64,000 nt of DNA, taken from assembly GCA_963755815.1 (NCBI GenBank), contig CAVWLF010000008.1, positions 124,001-188,000 of the forward strand, written 5' to 3'. Below, one piece after another: positions 1 through 9,727 of the stretch. The DNA is from Palsa-506 sp963755815. GTDB taxonomy: Bacteria > Actinomycetota > Actinomycetes > Streptosporangiales > Streptosporangiaceae. Made by a program: the position numbers and the translations under genes. Numbering within the stretch: the first letter of the stretch is position 1; every line of letters starts with the position of its first letter. The notes beneath the pieces were generated by a model that saw only the letters and a program-made list of their open reading frames with translations, had not been told where the DNA came from and did not search any database.

Positions 1-54
1 CGCCGGCAGGCGATTAATCGCCGTCCGCCGGGCATTTATGGCAACGTCTCGGTC

Positions 55-3000
55 ATGAGCGCCAGCGTGGTGAGCCCGGTCTTCGTTGGCCGGCGCGACG
101 AGATGGCCGCGCTCGCGGGCCTGATGCAGCTGGCGCACGGTGGTGACGCCGCATTCGCGCTCATCGGCGGTGAGGCCGGCGTCGGCAAGACCCGGTTCGT
201 CAGCGAGCTTGCGGCCCGCGCGTCCGCCGCCGGTTTCACCGTGCTCGTCGGCCATTGCATCGAGCTGGGTGCTGAGGGGCTGCCGCTGGCCCCGCTCGTT
301 GACGCGCTGCGCGCGCTGGCCCGCAGCACGCCGGCGGACGAGCTCGCCGGGCTGCTCGGCCCGGCGCGGGGCGGCCTGGCCCGGCTGCTGCCGGAGCTCG
401 ATCCGGATGCGGCCGGCGGCCTGCCATCCGGCGACGTCCAGGCGGCCCAGCTGCTGGAGCTGGTGCTCGGGCTGATCAGCAGGCTCAGCGCCGCCAGCCC
501 GGTCATGCTCATCCTGGAGGACCTGCACTGGGCCGATCAGTCGACCCTGGAACTGCTCGCCTTCCTGGTCAGATCGCTGCGTGACGTGCGGGTCCTGCTG
601 CTGGCGACGTATCGCTCCGACGAGCTGCACCGGCGCCATCCGCTGCGGCCGCTGCTGACCGGCTGGGAGCGGGTGCGGTCGATGCGCCGCATCGAGCTGC
701 GCCGGTTCGACCGGGATGAGGTCGCCGCCCAGCTGGACGCGATCCTGGCCAGGCAGTCAGAGCCGGAGCTCGTCGACCTGGTGTCCGATCGCTCCGGCGG
801 CAATGCGTTCCTGGTGGAGGAACTGGCCGGGGTAGTGCGGGCCGGGGGCGACCCGGCCGACCTGCCGCCCTCGCTGCGGGACGTCCTGCTGAGCCGGATC
901 GACTCGCTCAGCGCGGCCGCGCAGCTGCTGCTGCGCACCGCGTCGGTGGCCGGCCGGCGGGTCCCCGAGCGCCTGCTCGCCACGGTGGCCGCTCTCGACG
1001 AGCCCGCGCTGTTTGCCGCGCTGCGCGAAACCGTCGAAAGCCACCTGCTGGTGGTGGACGACACCGGCCTGGGCTACGCGTTCCGGCATGCGCTCGCCCG
1101 TGACGCCGTGTACGAGGACATGCTGCCGGGCGAGCGGGTCCGGCTGCACGCCGCCTACGGCGCCGCGCTGGCGCGCGAGCCAGGGCTGGCGGACGACCAG
1201 GCCGCGGTGCCCGCGGCCCTGGCGCACCACTGGTACGCCGCCCTCGACCTGCCGCTGGCGCTGCCCGCGTCGGTCACGGCGGCCCGGCGCGCGATGGCTT
1301 CCTACGCGCCGGCCGAGGCGCAGCAGCATCTGGAACGCGCGCTGCAGATCTGGCCCCGGGTCCCCGACGCCGAGCAGCGCACCGGCCTCGACCAGGCCGA
1401 GGTGTCGAGGCTCACGGCGGACGCCGCCTACCAGGCCGGCGCGGTCGACCGGGCGGTGTCGCTGCTTGACCAGGCCCTCGCCGAGCTTCCCGCCGACGGC
1501 GATGTGGTCCGCCGGGCGCTGCTGCTGGACAGCCGCGCGCTGGCGCTGCGCGACGTCGGTCACGAAGACGAGGCCATCGCCGCGCTCAACCAGGCGCTGG
1601 CGCTGCTGCCGGCCGACCAGACCACCAGGGCGCACGCGGTCGTGCTCGCGTCACTGGCCAGTTCGCTGATGCGGACCACCGGCATGCGCGCCGCGGAACC
1701 GACCGCGCAGCGCGCGGTGGAGGCGGCCCGCGCGGCCGGCGCGGCGGCGGAGGAGGCTGACGCCTGCATCACCCTCGGCCTGGCCCGGTCCTATCTCGGC
1801 GCTGATGACGAAGGGCTGGAGGCGCTGCGGGCGGGGCTGGGGCTCGCGCTTGACCTGGATCCGCCCATGATCGCCTTGCGCGGCTATGTCAACCTCTCCG
1901 ACGTGCTGGAGTTCCTCGGACGGCACGCCGAGGCGGCCGAGGCCGCGAGCGAGGGGCTGGCCCTCGCCGCGCGAGTGGGCCTGACCCGTACCTTCGGCTC
2001 CTACCTCACCGGCAACCTGGCCGACTCACTGCTGCGGCTCGGCCGCTGGGCTGACGCGGACCGGCTGACCGCCCGCGCGCTCGGCACGTTCCCGGTGGGC
2101 ATCTTCGCCGGCACCCTGCTGCAGCTGCGGGCCGAGCTGGCCGCGCTGAGCGGCCGCTATGACGATGCCGAGACGGGAGCTGCGCGCGGCCCGGCGGGCG
2201 CTCGGCGAGACAACCGACGGCCAGTTCATTCTCACCATGCTGCACGCGGAGGCCACGATCGCGCACGGGCGCGGCGACCTCGCCGCGGCGCGGGAACTGC
2301 TCGCGGCCGGGCTGGCCGACGAGGCGGTGCCAGGGTCCGCGCGTTATGCGTGGGCCGTGTCCGCGCGTTACGCCTGGCCGCTGCTGTGGCTGGCGATGCG
2401 GGTCGAGGCGGACGATGCCGTCCGGTCCCGTGACCGCCTCGAGCCGGTCCCGGCGGCCGTCGGCGAGCGCTGCGGCGAGCTGATGCGGTTCGGCAGGCTG
2501 CTGAGCGCCCGCACGCCCCCTGCGCGCGGCTACCAGGCGGCGGTGGCCGCCGAACTCGCCCGGACGGACGGCACCGACGACGCGGGCGCCTGGGCGGCGG
2601 CCGCGGCGGCGTGGCGCATGGCCGGCGAGCCGTGGCCGCTGGCCTACGCCCTGCTGCGGCTGGCCGAGGCGCATTGCCGCGCCGCCGACTGGAAGGCCGC
2701 CGCCGAGGCTGTCCGCGAGGCCAGCTCGACCGCGAGCCGGATCGGCGCGCAGCCGCTGGCGGCCGAGGCCGCCGCGCTGGCCCGCCGGGCCCGGCTGAGC
2801 CTGGCTGACCCGGAGGCGGACGAAGCCGGGGCCGTCGCCGCCGCGGGTGGACCTGGAACCATAACGAGCACGGCCGGCGCATCCGGCCGCGAGCCGGACG
2901 CCGTCGTGGGCGGCGTGCCGCGCGACGGCGCAGGTGAGCTGGCCCGCTTCGGCCTGACCGAGCGCGAGCGGGAGGTCTTTCTGCTGCTCGCCACCGGCTT

Positions 3001-3151
3001 GTCGAATCCGCAGATCGGGAAGGCCCTGTTCATCAGCCCCAAGACCGTTAGCGTGCACGTCTCCAGCATCCTGGCCAAGCTCGGCGTGACCGGCCGGATC
3101 GAGGCCGCGGCCGTGGCCCACCGGCTCGGCATCGTCGGCCAGCAGCCATAA
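55..3151 (+). pseudogene. LuxR-family ATPase transcriptional regulator, frameshifted
   Basis: Large regulator of the AAA/LuxR (LAL-like) type. The N-terminal half has a Walker A motif (GGEAGVGKT, about residues 39-47) and a Walker B-like LILEDLHWAD, followed by helical TPR-like repeats. The C-terminus carries a LuxR helix-turn-helix (LTEREREVFLLLATGLSNPQ, then PKTVSVHVSSILAKLG). The reading frame from ATG 55 breaks near 2175-2177: removing one G from the GGG run there joins DDAET to ELRAARRALGETTD, the natural continuation, which runs to the stop at 3151. As written, the first frame stops at 2433. About 1030 residues when repaired, normal for the family. The target genes are unknown. A single-base sequencing insertion and a true pseudogene are both possible. 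Family assignment is confident. Confidence 0.85.
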
Positions 3152-3408
3152 CCAGCGCGCATCGGCAGCCGCCCGGCATCGGCAGCCCGCCATCGGTAGC
3201 GGGCTAGCGCGACATCCCTAGGGAACCAGTGGATCTGCCCGGCTCTCAGTCCGGGCGAGCCCGCACGCCGGCCTGGCCGGCCGGGCCGGCGGCCAGGAAA
3301 TCTGAGGGCCTGCGGCCCCGCCGCTAGGGCGGCAGCCGGATGTGAGCCCCCGCCCCTTAGCCGCACCGTGATGGTTAACGGCACAACGGTGAAAGGGACG
3401 TGGACCTC
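3152..3408. other. intergenic region with weak hairpins
   Basis: 257 bases between the LuxR-type regulator and the MFS gene. It holds three near copies of CATCGGCAGCC/CATCGGTAGC just after the stop, a 6-bp stem at 3185-3190/3199-3204 and another at 3237-3242/3251-3256, none followed by a T run. It probably contains the end of the upstream transcript and the MFS promoter; no convincing gene is seen. Confidence 0.4.
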
Positions 3409-4884
3409 ATGAGCATCATCCAGAACGCGCCGGCCGGGACCATCCGCTCGGCGCTGCGCTATCCGGCCTTCCGCCGCCTGCTCTCGGCGCTCGCCGTGTC
3501 GCAGATCGGCGACTGGATGTACAACCTGGCCCTGGTGGCGCTGGTCTACGGCCGGACGCACTCCGCGGCCTGGGCGGGCGCCGCTACCGCCGCCCGGGTC
3601 GTCCCCATCGTCGTCATCGGGCCGCTCGGCGGCGTCCTGGCCGACCGCTTCAGCCGGCGGAAGATCATGATCGTCGCGGACATCGCCCGGATGGCGCTGA
3701 TGGTCCTGATGGCGATCGTCGCCTCGGCCCACCTGCCGATCATTCTCGCCCCGGTGCTCGCCGCCGCGGCGACCGTGGCCGCGGCGCCTTACCTGCCGTG
3801 CGTCGCCGCCATGACCCCCCGCCTGGTCGGCCACAACGACCTGCCGGGGGCGAACGCGGCCCGGTCGGCGGTCACCACGCTCGGCGTCATCGGCGGCCCG
3901 GCGCTCGGCGGCGTCCTGCTGCTGCTCGGGTCCCCGGCCCTGGCCTTCCTGGTCAACGCGGTCACCTTCGGGCTGTCGGCGCTGGCGGTCCTTTCGATTC
4001 CGGCCGGCTATGCCTTCCGGTCCCCGGGCTCCGGCGAAAGCCGGACCGGGTTCCGGCACGGGATCCTGGCCGGCGCGGCGGCACTGCGCTCGCAGCCTGA
4101 GGCGCTCCGGCTGGTCGGTGCCGACATCATGGCCAGCCTGATGTACGGCATGCAGACCGTGCTGCTGCTGGTGGTCTCGCGTCGCATCGGCCTGGGCACG
4201 CACGGCTACGGGTACCTGTTCGCGGGCATCGGCGCCGGCGGCCTGCTGGGCACCGCCCTGGCCGGACGCGTCTCCGCCTGCCGCCGCCCCCGCCTGGTCC
4301 TCAGTGCCGCGCTCGCTGCCGTCGGCGTCCCGATGACGCTGCTCGCCGTGATCACCTGGCCCGCCGCGGCCGTCGCGATCGTGGCCGTCACCGGCACCGG
4401 CGCGGTCCTGGTCGAGATCCTCACCGAGACGAGCCTGCAGCGGACCCTTGATGAGGAGGTATTCGGCCGGGCCTACGGCCTGGCGGTGCCCGCATCGCTC
4501 GGTGGCATCGTGGCCGGGTCCCTGCTCGCGCCGCTGCTCGTCGCCGTATTCGGCGAGCGGGGCGCCCTCATCGTGGCCGGTGCGGGCGTGCTTTGCTACG
4601 CGCTGATGCTGCTGCGCCCGGGCCGCGGCCTGACCGGAAGGGCATCAGCCGGGCAGCAGATCGCCGAGCCCGCGGCGGTGGCCAGCTACGCGATGAACGT
4701 CGTAGGTACTGCCGTTCCGGGAGGCCGGCGCCGCGACGGCGCCGGCCTCCCGGGAGCCGCGCGGCGGGAAGCGACGGGAGCGACAGGAAACGGCGGGAGC
4801 AGCGGCTTACCGGCCGCCGGGCCAGCCGGTAAGCTCAAGTGGATGACATGCCTCCCTGAGTGGACGTCGCGATGCTGGCGCTGA
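3409..4884 (+). CDS. MFS transporter
   Basis: Twelve-helix major facilitator superfamily protein of the drug/enterobactin-exporter type. The N-terminus reads ALRYPAFRRLLSALAVSQIG followed by DWMYNLALVALVYGR, and loop 2-3 has GGVLADRFSRRK, the typical MFS motif A. ATG 3409 is chosen over GTG 3400 because the purine-rich GAAAGGGA ends about 10 bases before it. Substrate unknown; it should act in the inner membrane as an exporter. The last 60 or so residues are low complexity and Gly/Ala/Arg-rich, and a 16-bp perfect hairpin (4717-4753) lies inside this tail, so the natural stop may be earlier (a TAG in another frame sits at 4703-4705). The written frame overlaps the next gene by 25 bases. Confidence 0.85.
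   Translation: MSIIQNAPAGTIRSALRYPAFRRLLSALAVSQIGDWMYNLALVALVYGRTHSAAWAGAATAARVVPIVVIGPLGGVLADRFSRRKIMIVADIARMALMVLMAIVASAHLPIILAPVLAAAATVAAAPYLPCVAAMTPRLVGHNDLPGANAARSAVTTLGVIGGPALGGVLLLLGSPALAFLVNAVTFGLSALAVLSIPAGYAFRSPGSGESRTGFRHGILAGAAALRSQPEALRLVGADIMASLMYGMQTVLLLVVSRRIGLGTHGYGYLFAGIGAGGLLGTALAGRVSACRRPRLVLSAALAAVGVPMTLLAVITWPAAAVAIVAVTGTGAVLVEILTETSLQRTLDEEVFGRAYGLAVPASLGGIVAGSLLAPLLVAVFGERGALIVAGAGVLCYALMLLRPGRGLTGRASAGQQIAEPAAVASYAMNVVGTAVPGGRRRDGAGLPGAARREATGATGNGGSSGLPAAGPAGKLKWMTCLPEWTSRCWR
4717..4753 (+). terminator. strong hairpin inside the 3' end of the MFS frame
   Basis: Perfect 16-bp inverted repeat (4717-4732 with 4738-4753) around a 5-base GCGAC loop, with no T run after it. 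U-less hairpins of this kind are common at actinobacterial gene ends. Its position inside the reading frame is unusual. Confidence 0.6.
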
Positions 4885-5408
4885 TCCTGGCCGCCCTCGC
4901 GGTAGGGCTCGGGAACTTCGGGGCATCAGTCGGCATCGGCATGTCCGGTGCGACCAAGGCGACCCGGGTCAGGGTAGGGATCGTCTTCGGCGTTTTTGAG
5001 GCTGGCATGCCACTGGTTGGCCTGCTGGCTGGCCGGGGCGCCGCGCAGGCCGTGGGCAACGTGGCGGGCTATGTCGGCGGGGCGCTGCTCATCGGGATCG
5101 GCGGCTGGCAGCTATTCCAGGCCTTCCGGGCCAGTAGCCGGCAGACGCCGGTGCCAACGCTCAGTACGGGACGGCTGCTGCTGACCGGCTTCGCGCTATC
5201 CCTGGACAACCTCGTGGTCGGATTCAGCCTCGGCGCGCAGAACATATCGGTAGTCCAGGCCGTCGTGGTGTTTGCCGTGGTGAGCGTAGGCCTGAGCATC
5301 CTTGGCCTGGAGTTCGGGCGGCGCATCGGCGCCGTACTCGAACACGGCGCCGACTACCTGGCGGGTATCGCGCTGATGGCGGTCGGCCTCCTGGTCGCGG
5401 TCGGCTAG
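4860..5408 (+). CDS. MntP-like membrane protein (putative manganese efflux pump)
   Basis: 182-residue polytopic membrane protein with about six helices in two repeated halves. The two halves carry related motifs, GLGNFGASVGIG near residue 18 and SLDNLVVGFSLG near residue 115, the diagnostic pattern of the MntP/DUF204 family in which the Asp/Asn residues are thought to bind the cation. Length matches the family. Start GTG 4860; ATG 4872 is an alternative and neither has a clear Shine-Dalgarno. The first repeat has Asn where MntP usually has Asp, so the transported ion is uncertain. It ends about 60 bases before the convergent selD gene. Confidence 0.72.
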   Translation: MDVAMLALILAALAVGLGNFGASVGIGMSGATKATRVRVGIVFGVFEAGMPLVGLLAGRGAAQAVGNVAGYVGGALLIGIGGWQLFQAFRASSRQTPVPTLSTGRLLLTGFALSLDNLVVGFSLGAQNISVVQAVVVFAVVSVGLSILGLEFGRRIGAVLEHGADYLAGIALMAVGLLVAVG

Positions 5409-5471
5409 CAATGGCCGGATAGCCGGACCACCGGCCGGGATCACCATCGGCGGTTGCCCGGTCCGGGAGCC

Positions 5472-6473
5472 TCAGCGGACCTCGAGGATGTAGTCGCCGC
5501 GCGGCACCAGTTCACCGATCACCGGCGCGCCCGGGATCTCCCCGGCGACCAGCAGGCCACCGCTGGTCTGCGGATCGGCCAGCAGCAGCCGGTCGGGCTC
5601 CGCGACCGCCGCGGCGAACCGGGTGCGGGGCTGCACCCAGGCCATATTTCGGTGCGTGCCCCCGCTGACGTACCCGGCGGTGACCGCGTCGCGGGCCCCG
5701 GCCAGGTAGGGCACGCTGGCGGCGTCAACTACCGCGGTAACGCCGCTGGCGCGGGCCAGCTTGTAAAGATGACCGAGCAGCCCGAACCCGGTGACATCAG
5801 TAGCGCAGACGGCACCGGCCGCCAGCGCTGCCTCGGCCGCGGCTGCATTGAGCCTGGTCATGCACTCGATCGCCTGCGCGAATACCTCGCCGGTCGCCTT
5901 GTGCCGGTTGTTGAGCACGCCCAGCCCCAGCGGCTTGGTGAGGGAAAGCGGCAGGCCGGCCTGCCCGGCGTCGTTGCGAAGCAGCCGCCGGGGATCGGCC
6001 AGCCCGGTAACGGCGAGCCCGTACTTCGGCTCGGGGTCGTCAACGCTGTGGCCGCCGGCCAGCGGAATGCCGGCCTCGGTGGCCACCGCCAGGCCGCCCC
6101 GCAGGACCTCCGTGGCCAGCTCAAGCGGCAGCACATCGCGGGGCCAGCAGAGCAGGTTGAGCCCGAGAATCGGCCGCCCGCCCATCGCGTAGACGTCCGA
6201 CAAGGCGTTCGCGGCCGCGATCCGGCCCCAGTCGAAGGGGTCGTCGACGACCGGGGTGAAGAAGTCCACCGTGCTGATCACCGCGACGTCGCCCGCCGCG
6301 GTCAGCGAAACGACCGCCGCGTCGTCGCCATCGTCGAGGCCGACGACCAGCCGGGCCTCGGGGTTGGCCGGGGGCGCCACCAGCAGCCCGGCGACCATGC
6401 GCTCAAGCTCGCCCGGAGCGATCTTGCACGCGCAGCCGCCGCCGTGCGCATAGGACGTCAGCCGGTTCGTCAT
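5472..6473 (-). CDS. selD: selenide, water dikinase (selenophosphate synthetase)
   Basis: Makes selenophosphate from selenide and ATP, the selenium donor for selenocysteyl-tRNA. The N-terminal glycine-rich loop is HGGGCACKIAPGELE, where the Cys of GGCACK is in the catalytic Cys/Sec position and Lys follows. Further family motifs are TVDFFTPVVDDPFDWGRIAA, NALSDVYAMGG and GGHSVDDPEPKYGLA. About 333 residues, normal length. ATG 6473 is the likely start; an in-frame TTG lies at 6482. The selenocysteine tRNA ends about 40 bases upstream on the same strand, so the two are probably co-transcribed. selA and selB are not in the window. Function is confident. Confidence 0.95.
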   Translation of the reverse strand: MTNRLTSYAHGGGCACKIAPGELERMVAGLLVAPPANPEARLVVGLDDGDDAAVVSLTAAGDVAVISTVDFFTPVVDDPFDWGRIAAANALSDVYAMGGRPILGLNLLCWPRDVLPLELATEVLRGGLAVATEAGIPLAGGHSVDDPEPKYGLAVTGLADPRRLLRNDAGQAGLPLSLTKPLGLGVLNNRHKATGEVFAQAIECMTRLNAAAAEAALAAGAVCATDVTGFGLLGHLYKLARASGVTAVVDAASVPYLAGARDAVTAGYVSGGTHRNMAWVQPRTRFAAAVAEPDRLLLADPQTSGGLLVAGEIPGAPVIGELVPRGDYILEVR

Positions 6474-6511
6474 GACAGTCAAGGTGTCCGTCTCTCGCCT
6501 GGCGGGTGCTC

Positions 6512-6607
6512 TGGCGGAGGTGGACGGGAATCGAACCCGCCAGCCCGAGATGCTCGGGCTCAGCAGTTTTGAAGACTGCGGAGACCACCAGGTGCTCAGA
6601 CACCTCC
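6512..6607 (-). tRNA. selC: tRNA-Sec (anticodon TCA)
   Basis: Read on the minus strand: acceptor GGAGGTG pairs with CACCTCC, the anticodon stem GCAGT/ACTGC encloses CTTCAAA with anticodon TCA (reads UGA), and the variable arm is a perfect 8-bp stem AGCCCGAG/CTCGGGCT with a 3-base loop. The T arm is GCGGG-TTCGATT-CCCGT, and CCA is encoded at 6514-6512 after discriminator G. The long variable arm, the UCA anticodon and the 96-base length are the marks of selenocysteine tRNA. It lies directly upstream of selD, which supports the call. Confidence 0.96.
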
Positions 6608-6699
6608 GGGCTCAGCCTAACCGTGCGGCGGTCAGGGACATCGCCCGAGCAGGCCGGACTGCTGCCGGGTGCGATGCCGGGCCACGGCAGAATGTGCCC

Positions 6700-8400
6700 A
6701 TGCCTGATAACGCGAACAGCTCCTCGCGGCCCGTGCGTGACGTGGCCGATGCGTACGTCACCTCGCTGGCCGCCCTCAATCCGCTGGTCGCCCTCCGGCT
6801 CGGCCTGCATCCTGGCGAGGACCGGCTGCCGGACCTGTCGCCGGCCGGTCATCAGGCCAGCGATGACCTGGCCCGCTCGGCACTGGCCGGCCTGGCCGCG
6901 GCCGAGCGCGTCGCGGCGCCCGCCGACGGGGACGAGCGCCGCTGCGGGCGGCTGCTGCGCGAGCGCCTCGAAGCCGAGCTCGCCATGACCGGCGCGGGGG
7001 AGTACCTGCGGAACCTCTCCAACATCTTCGGGCCAGCGCAGCAGGTTCGCGGCGCGTTCATGATGATGCCGGCCGGCACCGACGACGACTGGGCCGTCAT
7101 CGCCCGGCGGATGGCACGGGTGCCGGCCGCGCTGACCGGCTACCGCGCCTCGCTGGAGGAGGGCATCCGCCGCGGCCTGCTCGCGGCGCCGCGGCAGGTC
7201 AGCACCACGGTCGGGCAGTTTGACGAATGGGCCGCGGCCGCGGGCGGCCGGGGCTGGTTCGCCGACTTCGCCGCCGCCGCGAGCGTGCCTCCGGCGCTGC
7301 GAGCTGACCTGGACGAGGCGGCCGCGGCCGCGATGTCGGCCGTGGCCGGGTTGCGGGGCTGGCTGACGGCCGAGTACCTGCCGCGTGCGGCCGGGGTCCC
7401 GGACGGGGTCGGCGAGGAACGCTACCGCACGTGCGCGCGCCGCTGGACTGGTGCCGACCTTGACCCGGCCGAGGCCTATGCCTGGGGCTGGTCGGAATAC
7501 CAGTTGCTGCGCGATCAGATGCAGAGCGAGGCGCAGCAGGTGCTGCCCGGTGCTACCGCCCTGGCCGCGATGCAGCACCTGGAATCCAGCGGCGAGGCTA
7601 TCGAGGGGGTCGAGCAGATCCGGCTGTGGCTGCAGCAGATCATGGACGAGGCCATCACCAGCCTGGACGGCACCCACTTTGACCTGGCCGACCCGCTGAA
7701 GACCGTGGAGGCGCGGATCGCCCCGCCGGGCAGCGCGGCCGCGCCGTACTACACGGCGCCGTCGCAGGATTTCTCCCGCCCCGGGCGGACCTGGCTGCCG
7801 ACGCTGGGCCGGACCAGGTTCCCGCTCTGGAACCTGGTCAGCGTGTGGTACCACGAGGGGGTTCCCGGGCACCATCTGCAGCTGGCGCAGTGGGCGTACT
7901 TGTCGCAGCAGCTGTCGATGTACCAGACCAGCATCGGCGGCGTGAGCGCCTGCACCGAGGGCTGGGCACTGTATGCCGAGCGCCTGATGGATGAGCTGGG
8001 CTACCTGTCCGATCCCGGCGCCCGGCTCGGCTATCTGGACGCCCAGATGATGCGGGCCGTCCGGGTCGTGGTCGACATCGGCATGCACCTGGAACTCACG
8101 GTCCCGGCCGACTCGCCGCTCGGCGCCGGCCGGACCTGGACGCCGGAGCTGGCGGCCGAGTTCTTCGCCGCCCACAGCGGCCGCGACCGGGCCTTCATCG
8201 ACAGCGAGATCGTGCGCTATCTCGGCGCGCCGGGGCAGGCCATCAGCTACAAGCTGGGCGAGCGGGCCTGGCTGGAAGGACGCCAGGCGGCCAGGGCGGC
8301 CCACGGCGGCGGCTTCGACCTGAAGTCGTGGCATATGGCGGCGCTGTCACTCGGCTCGCTCGGACTCGATGATCTCGCTGGCGAACTGGCCTCGCTGTGA
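6700..8400 (+). CDS. DUF885 family protein (metallopeptidase-like)
   Basis: 566-residue soluble protein with the DUF885 hallmark HEGVPGHHLQLAQ near residue 385, an HExxH-like zinc site extended to HEGxPGHH, followed by TEGWALYAERLMDELGYL which supplies the glutamate expected of this gluzincin-like fold. The family is thought to include carboxypeptidase- or dipeptidase-like enzymes, but the substrate cannot be told from sequence. Start ATG 6700 (MPDNANSSS); the frame is open further upstream, but that part runs antisense through the tRNA-Sec gene. Divergent from the selC-selD unit and convergent with the next MFS gene. Confidence 0.85.
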   Translation: MPDNANSSSRPVRDVADAYVTSLAALNPLVALRLGLHPGEDRLPDLSPAGHQASDDLARSALAGLAAAERVAAPADGDERRCGRLLRERLEAELAMTGAGEYLRNLSNIFGPAQQVRGAFMMMPAGTDDDWAVIARRMARVPAALTGYRASLEEGIRRGLLAAPRQVSTTVGQFDEWAAAAGGRGWFADFAAAASVPPALRADLDEAAAAAMSAVAGLRGWLTAEYLPRAAGVPDGVGEERYRTCARRWTGADLDPAEAYAWGWSEYQLLRDQMQSEAQQVLPGATALAAMQHLESSGEAIEGVEQIRLWLQQIMDEAITSLDGTHFDLADPLKTVEARIAPPGSAAAPYYTAPSQDFSRPGRTWLPTLGRTRFPLWNLVSVWYHEGVPGHHLQLAQWAYLSQQLSMYQTSIGGVSACTEGWALYAERLMDELGYLSDPGARLGYLDAQMMRAVRVVVDIGMHLELTVPADSPLGAGRTWTPELAAEFFAAHSGRDRAFIDSEIVRYLGAPGQAISYKLGERAWLEGRQAARAAHGGGFDLKSWHMAALSLGSLGLDDLAGELASL

Positions 8401-8410
8401 GGCCCGCGCT

Positions 8411-8472
8411 GCGTTAAGGACGCGGCACGGCGGGAGCGGCGCTTTGCGGCCCGGCCGGAAGATCCTTAACGC
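8411..8472. terminator. inverted repeat at a convergent gene junction
   Basis: GCGTTAAGGA at 8411-8420 is repeated exactly in inverse at 8463-8472 (10 bp, 42-base loop). It straddles the last codons of the minus-strand MFS gene, just after the DUF885 stop. A bidirectional terminator is possible, but the loop is long and chance is not excluded. Confidence 0.35.
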
Positions 8473-9727
8473 CGCGGAAGGTGCGGGTCAGCAGCAGCCC
8501 GCCGGAAAGCACGGCGATGCCGAGCATGATCCACAGCGCCGGCCGCACGCCGAGCCAGGTGGCCAGGCCGCCGGCCATCAGCGCGCCCAGCGGGTTGGTG
8601 CCGATCAGCAGGAAGCGCATGGTCGCGGTGACCCGGCCGAGCAGGCGCGGCGGGCAGTAGGTCTGCCGGAAGGTTCCGAGTATGACGCTGCCGGCCACGA
8701 TGCCAGCGCCGGAGATCAGCAGCCCGAGCACGAAGAAGGCGAGCCGCGGGCCGGGCTCGGTGAGCGGGATGAGCAGCGCGAACGGCAGGGCGCCAACCGC
8801 GCACAGCAGCAACGTCCGGGCGGTGCCGAATCGCGCGCTGATGCGGCGCGCGACGAGGGCGCCGAGCAGGCCGCCCATGCCCGCGGCGGCGAGCAGCAGG
8901 CCGGCCAGTCCTGGACCCAGGCCGACCACCCGCACCAGGAACACGACGGCCAGTGCCCCGAATCCGGTGAGTCCGAGATTGACGGCGGCCGCCCAGATCG
9001 TCAGCGGGCGCAAGTAAGGATCGCCCGCGACATAACGCACCCCATCGGTAATCTCCCGGCGGAGCCCGGTCCGGCCTGCTCGTGCGGGCATGGCCCGCGC
9101 GCTGCCGCCGCGGATCCCCAGCAGGCATGCCGCCGACACCAGGAAGCTGATCGCGTTCGCGACCAGGGCTGCGACGGAGCCGAGCGTCCCGGCCAGCAGG
9201 CCCGCCGCACCCGGGCCGCCGATTTGCGCGGCGGCCGCGCTGCCCTGCAGCTTGGCATTGCCTTCGACCAGTTCTCCGGTGGCGACAATGGACGGCAGGT
9301 AGACCTGGTACGCCGTGCTGAAGAACACATCGGCGGAGCCCGCCAGCAGGGCGACGACGATGACCTGGCCGATCGTCAGGACGCCCAGCCCGGCGGCCAC
9401 GGGCAGGCTGCCGTAGAGGACCGCCGACACCAGGTCGCACGCGATCATCAGCGGCCGGCAGCGGAGCCGGTCGACCCAGGCGCCGGCCGGCAGGCCGATG
9501 AGCAGCCAGGGCAGATACGCGGTAGCAGTCAGGAGGGTCACCACGAACGTGCTGGCATGCAGGACGAGCACGGCCAGCAGCGGCAGCGCGACCCGGGCCA
9601 TGGTGTCGCCGAGCTGGCTTATTGTCTCGCCCGTCCAGAACAGCCGGAAGTCACGCTGCCGCAGCAGCCCGCCGATCCGCGGGCGCTCACGCGCTGCTTC
9701 GCTGGCCGCAGCGGACGGTGCCGTCAT
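8414..9727 (-). CDS. MFS transporter (MFS_3/enterobactin-exporter type)
   Basis: 437-residue, twelve-helix MFS protein. The N-terminus has LLRQRDFRLFWTGETISQLG and a motif A-like GLPAGAWVDRLRCRPLMIA; the second half repeats the pattern with GALVARRISARFGTARTLLL. This subfamily exports drugs or siderophores; no substrate is indicated here. Start ATG 9727 (MTAPSAAAS). It is convergent with the DUF885 gene, and its upstream side faces the ilvE leader region, so the two promoters are divergent. No relation to the neighbouring amino acid genes is evident. Confidence 0.87.
   Translation of the reverse strand: MTAPSAAASEAARERPRIGGLLRQRDFRLFWTGETISQLGDTMARVALPLLAVLVLHASTFVVTLLTATAYLPWLLIGLPAGAWVDRLRCRPLMIACDLVSAVLYGSLPVAAGLGVLTIGQVIVVALLAGSADVFFSTAYQVYLPSIVATGELVEGNAKLQGSAAAAQIGGPGAAGLLAGTLGSVAALVANAISFLVSAACLLGIRGGSARAMPARAGRTGLRREITDGVRYVAGDPYLRPLTIWAAAVNLGLTGFGALAVVFLVRVVGLGPGLAGLLLAAAGMGGLLGALVARRISARFGTARTLLLCAVGALPFALLIPLTEPGPRLAFFVLGLLISGAGIVAGSVILGTFRQTYCPPRLLGRVTATMRFLLIGTNPLGALMAGGLATWLGVRPALWIMLGIAVLSGGLLLTRTFRGVKDLPAGPQSAAPAVPRP

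Noticed and set aside
2150..2200. Programmed frameshift or selenocysteine read-through in the LuxR-type gene
   Set aside because: The break is a frame change repaired by one base, not an in-frame TGA, and there is no slippery heptamer or stem suited to programmed shifting. The same holds for the breaks near 49630 and 50895.
5454..6572. Long plus-strand open frame opposite selD
   Set aside because: Its translation is Gly/Arg/Pro/Gln-rich with no domain; it is the GC-rich antisense shadow of selD, whose product is unmistakable.
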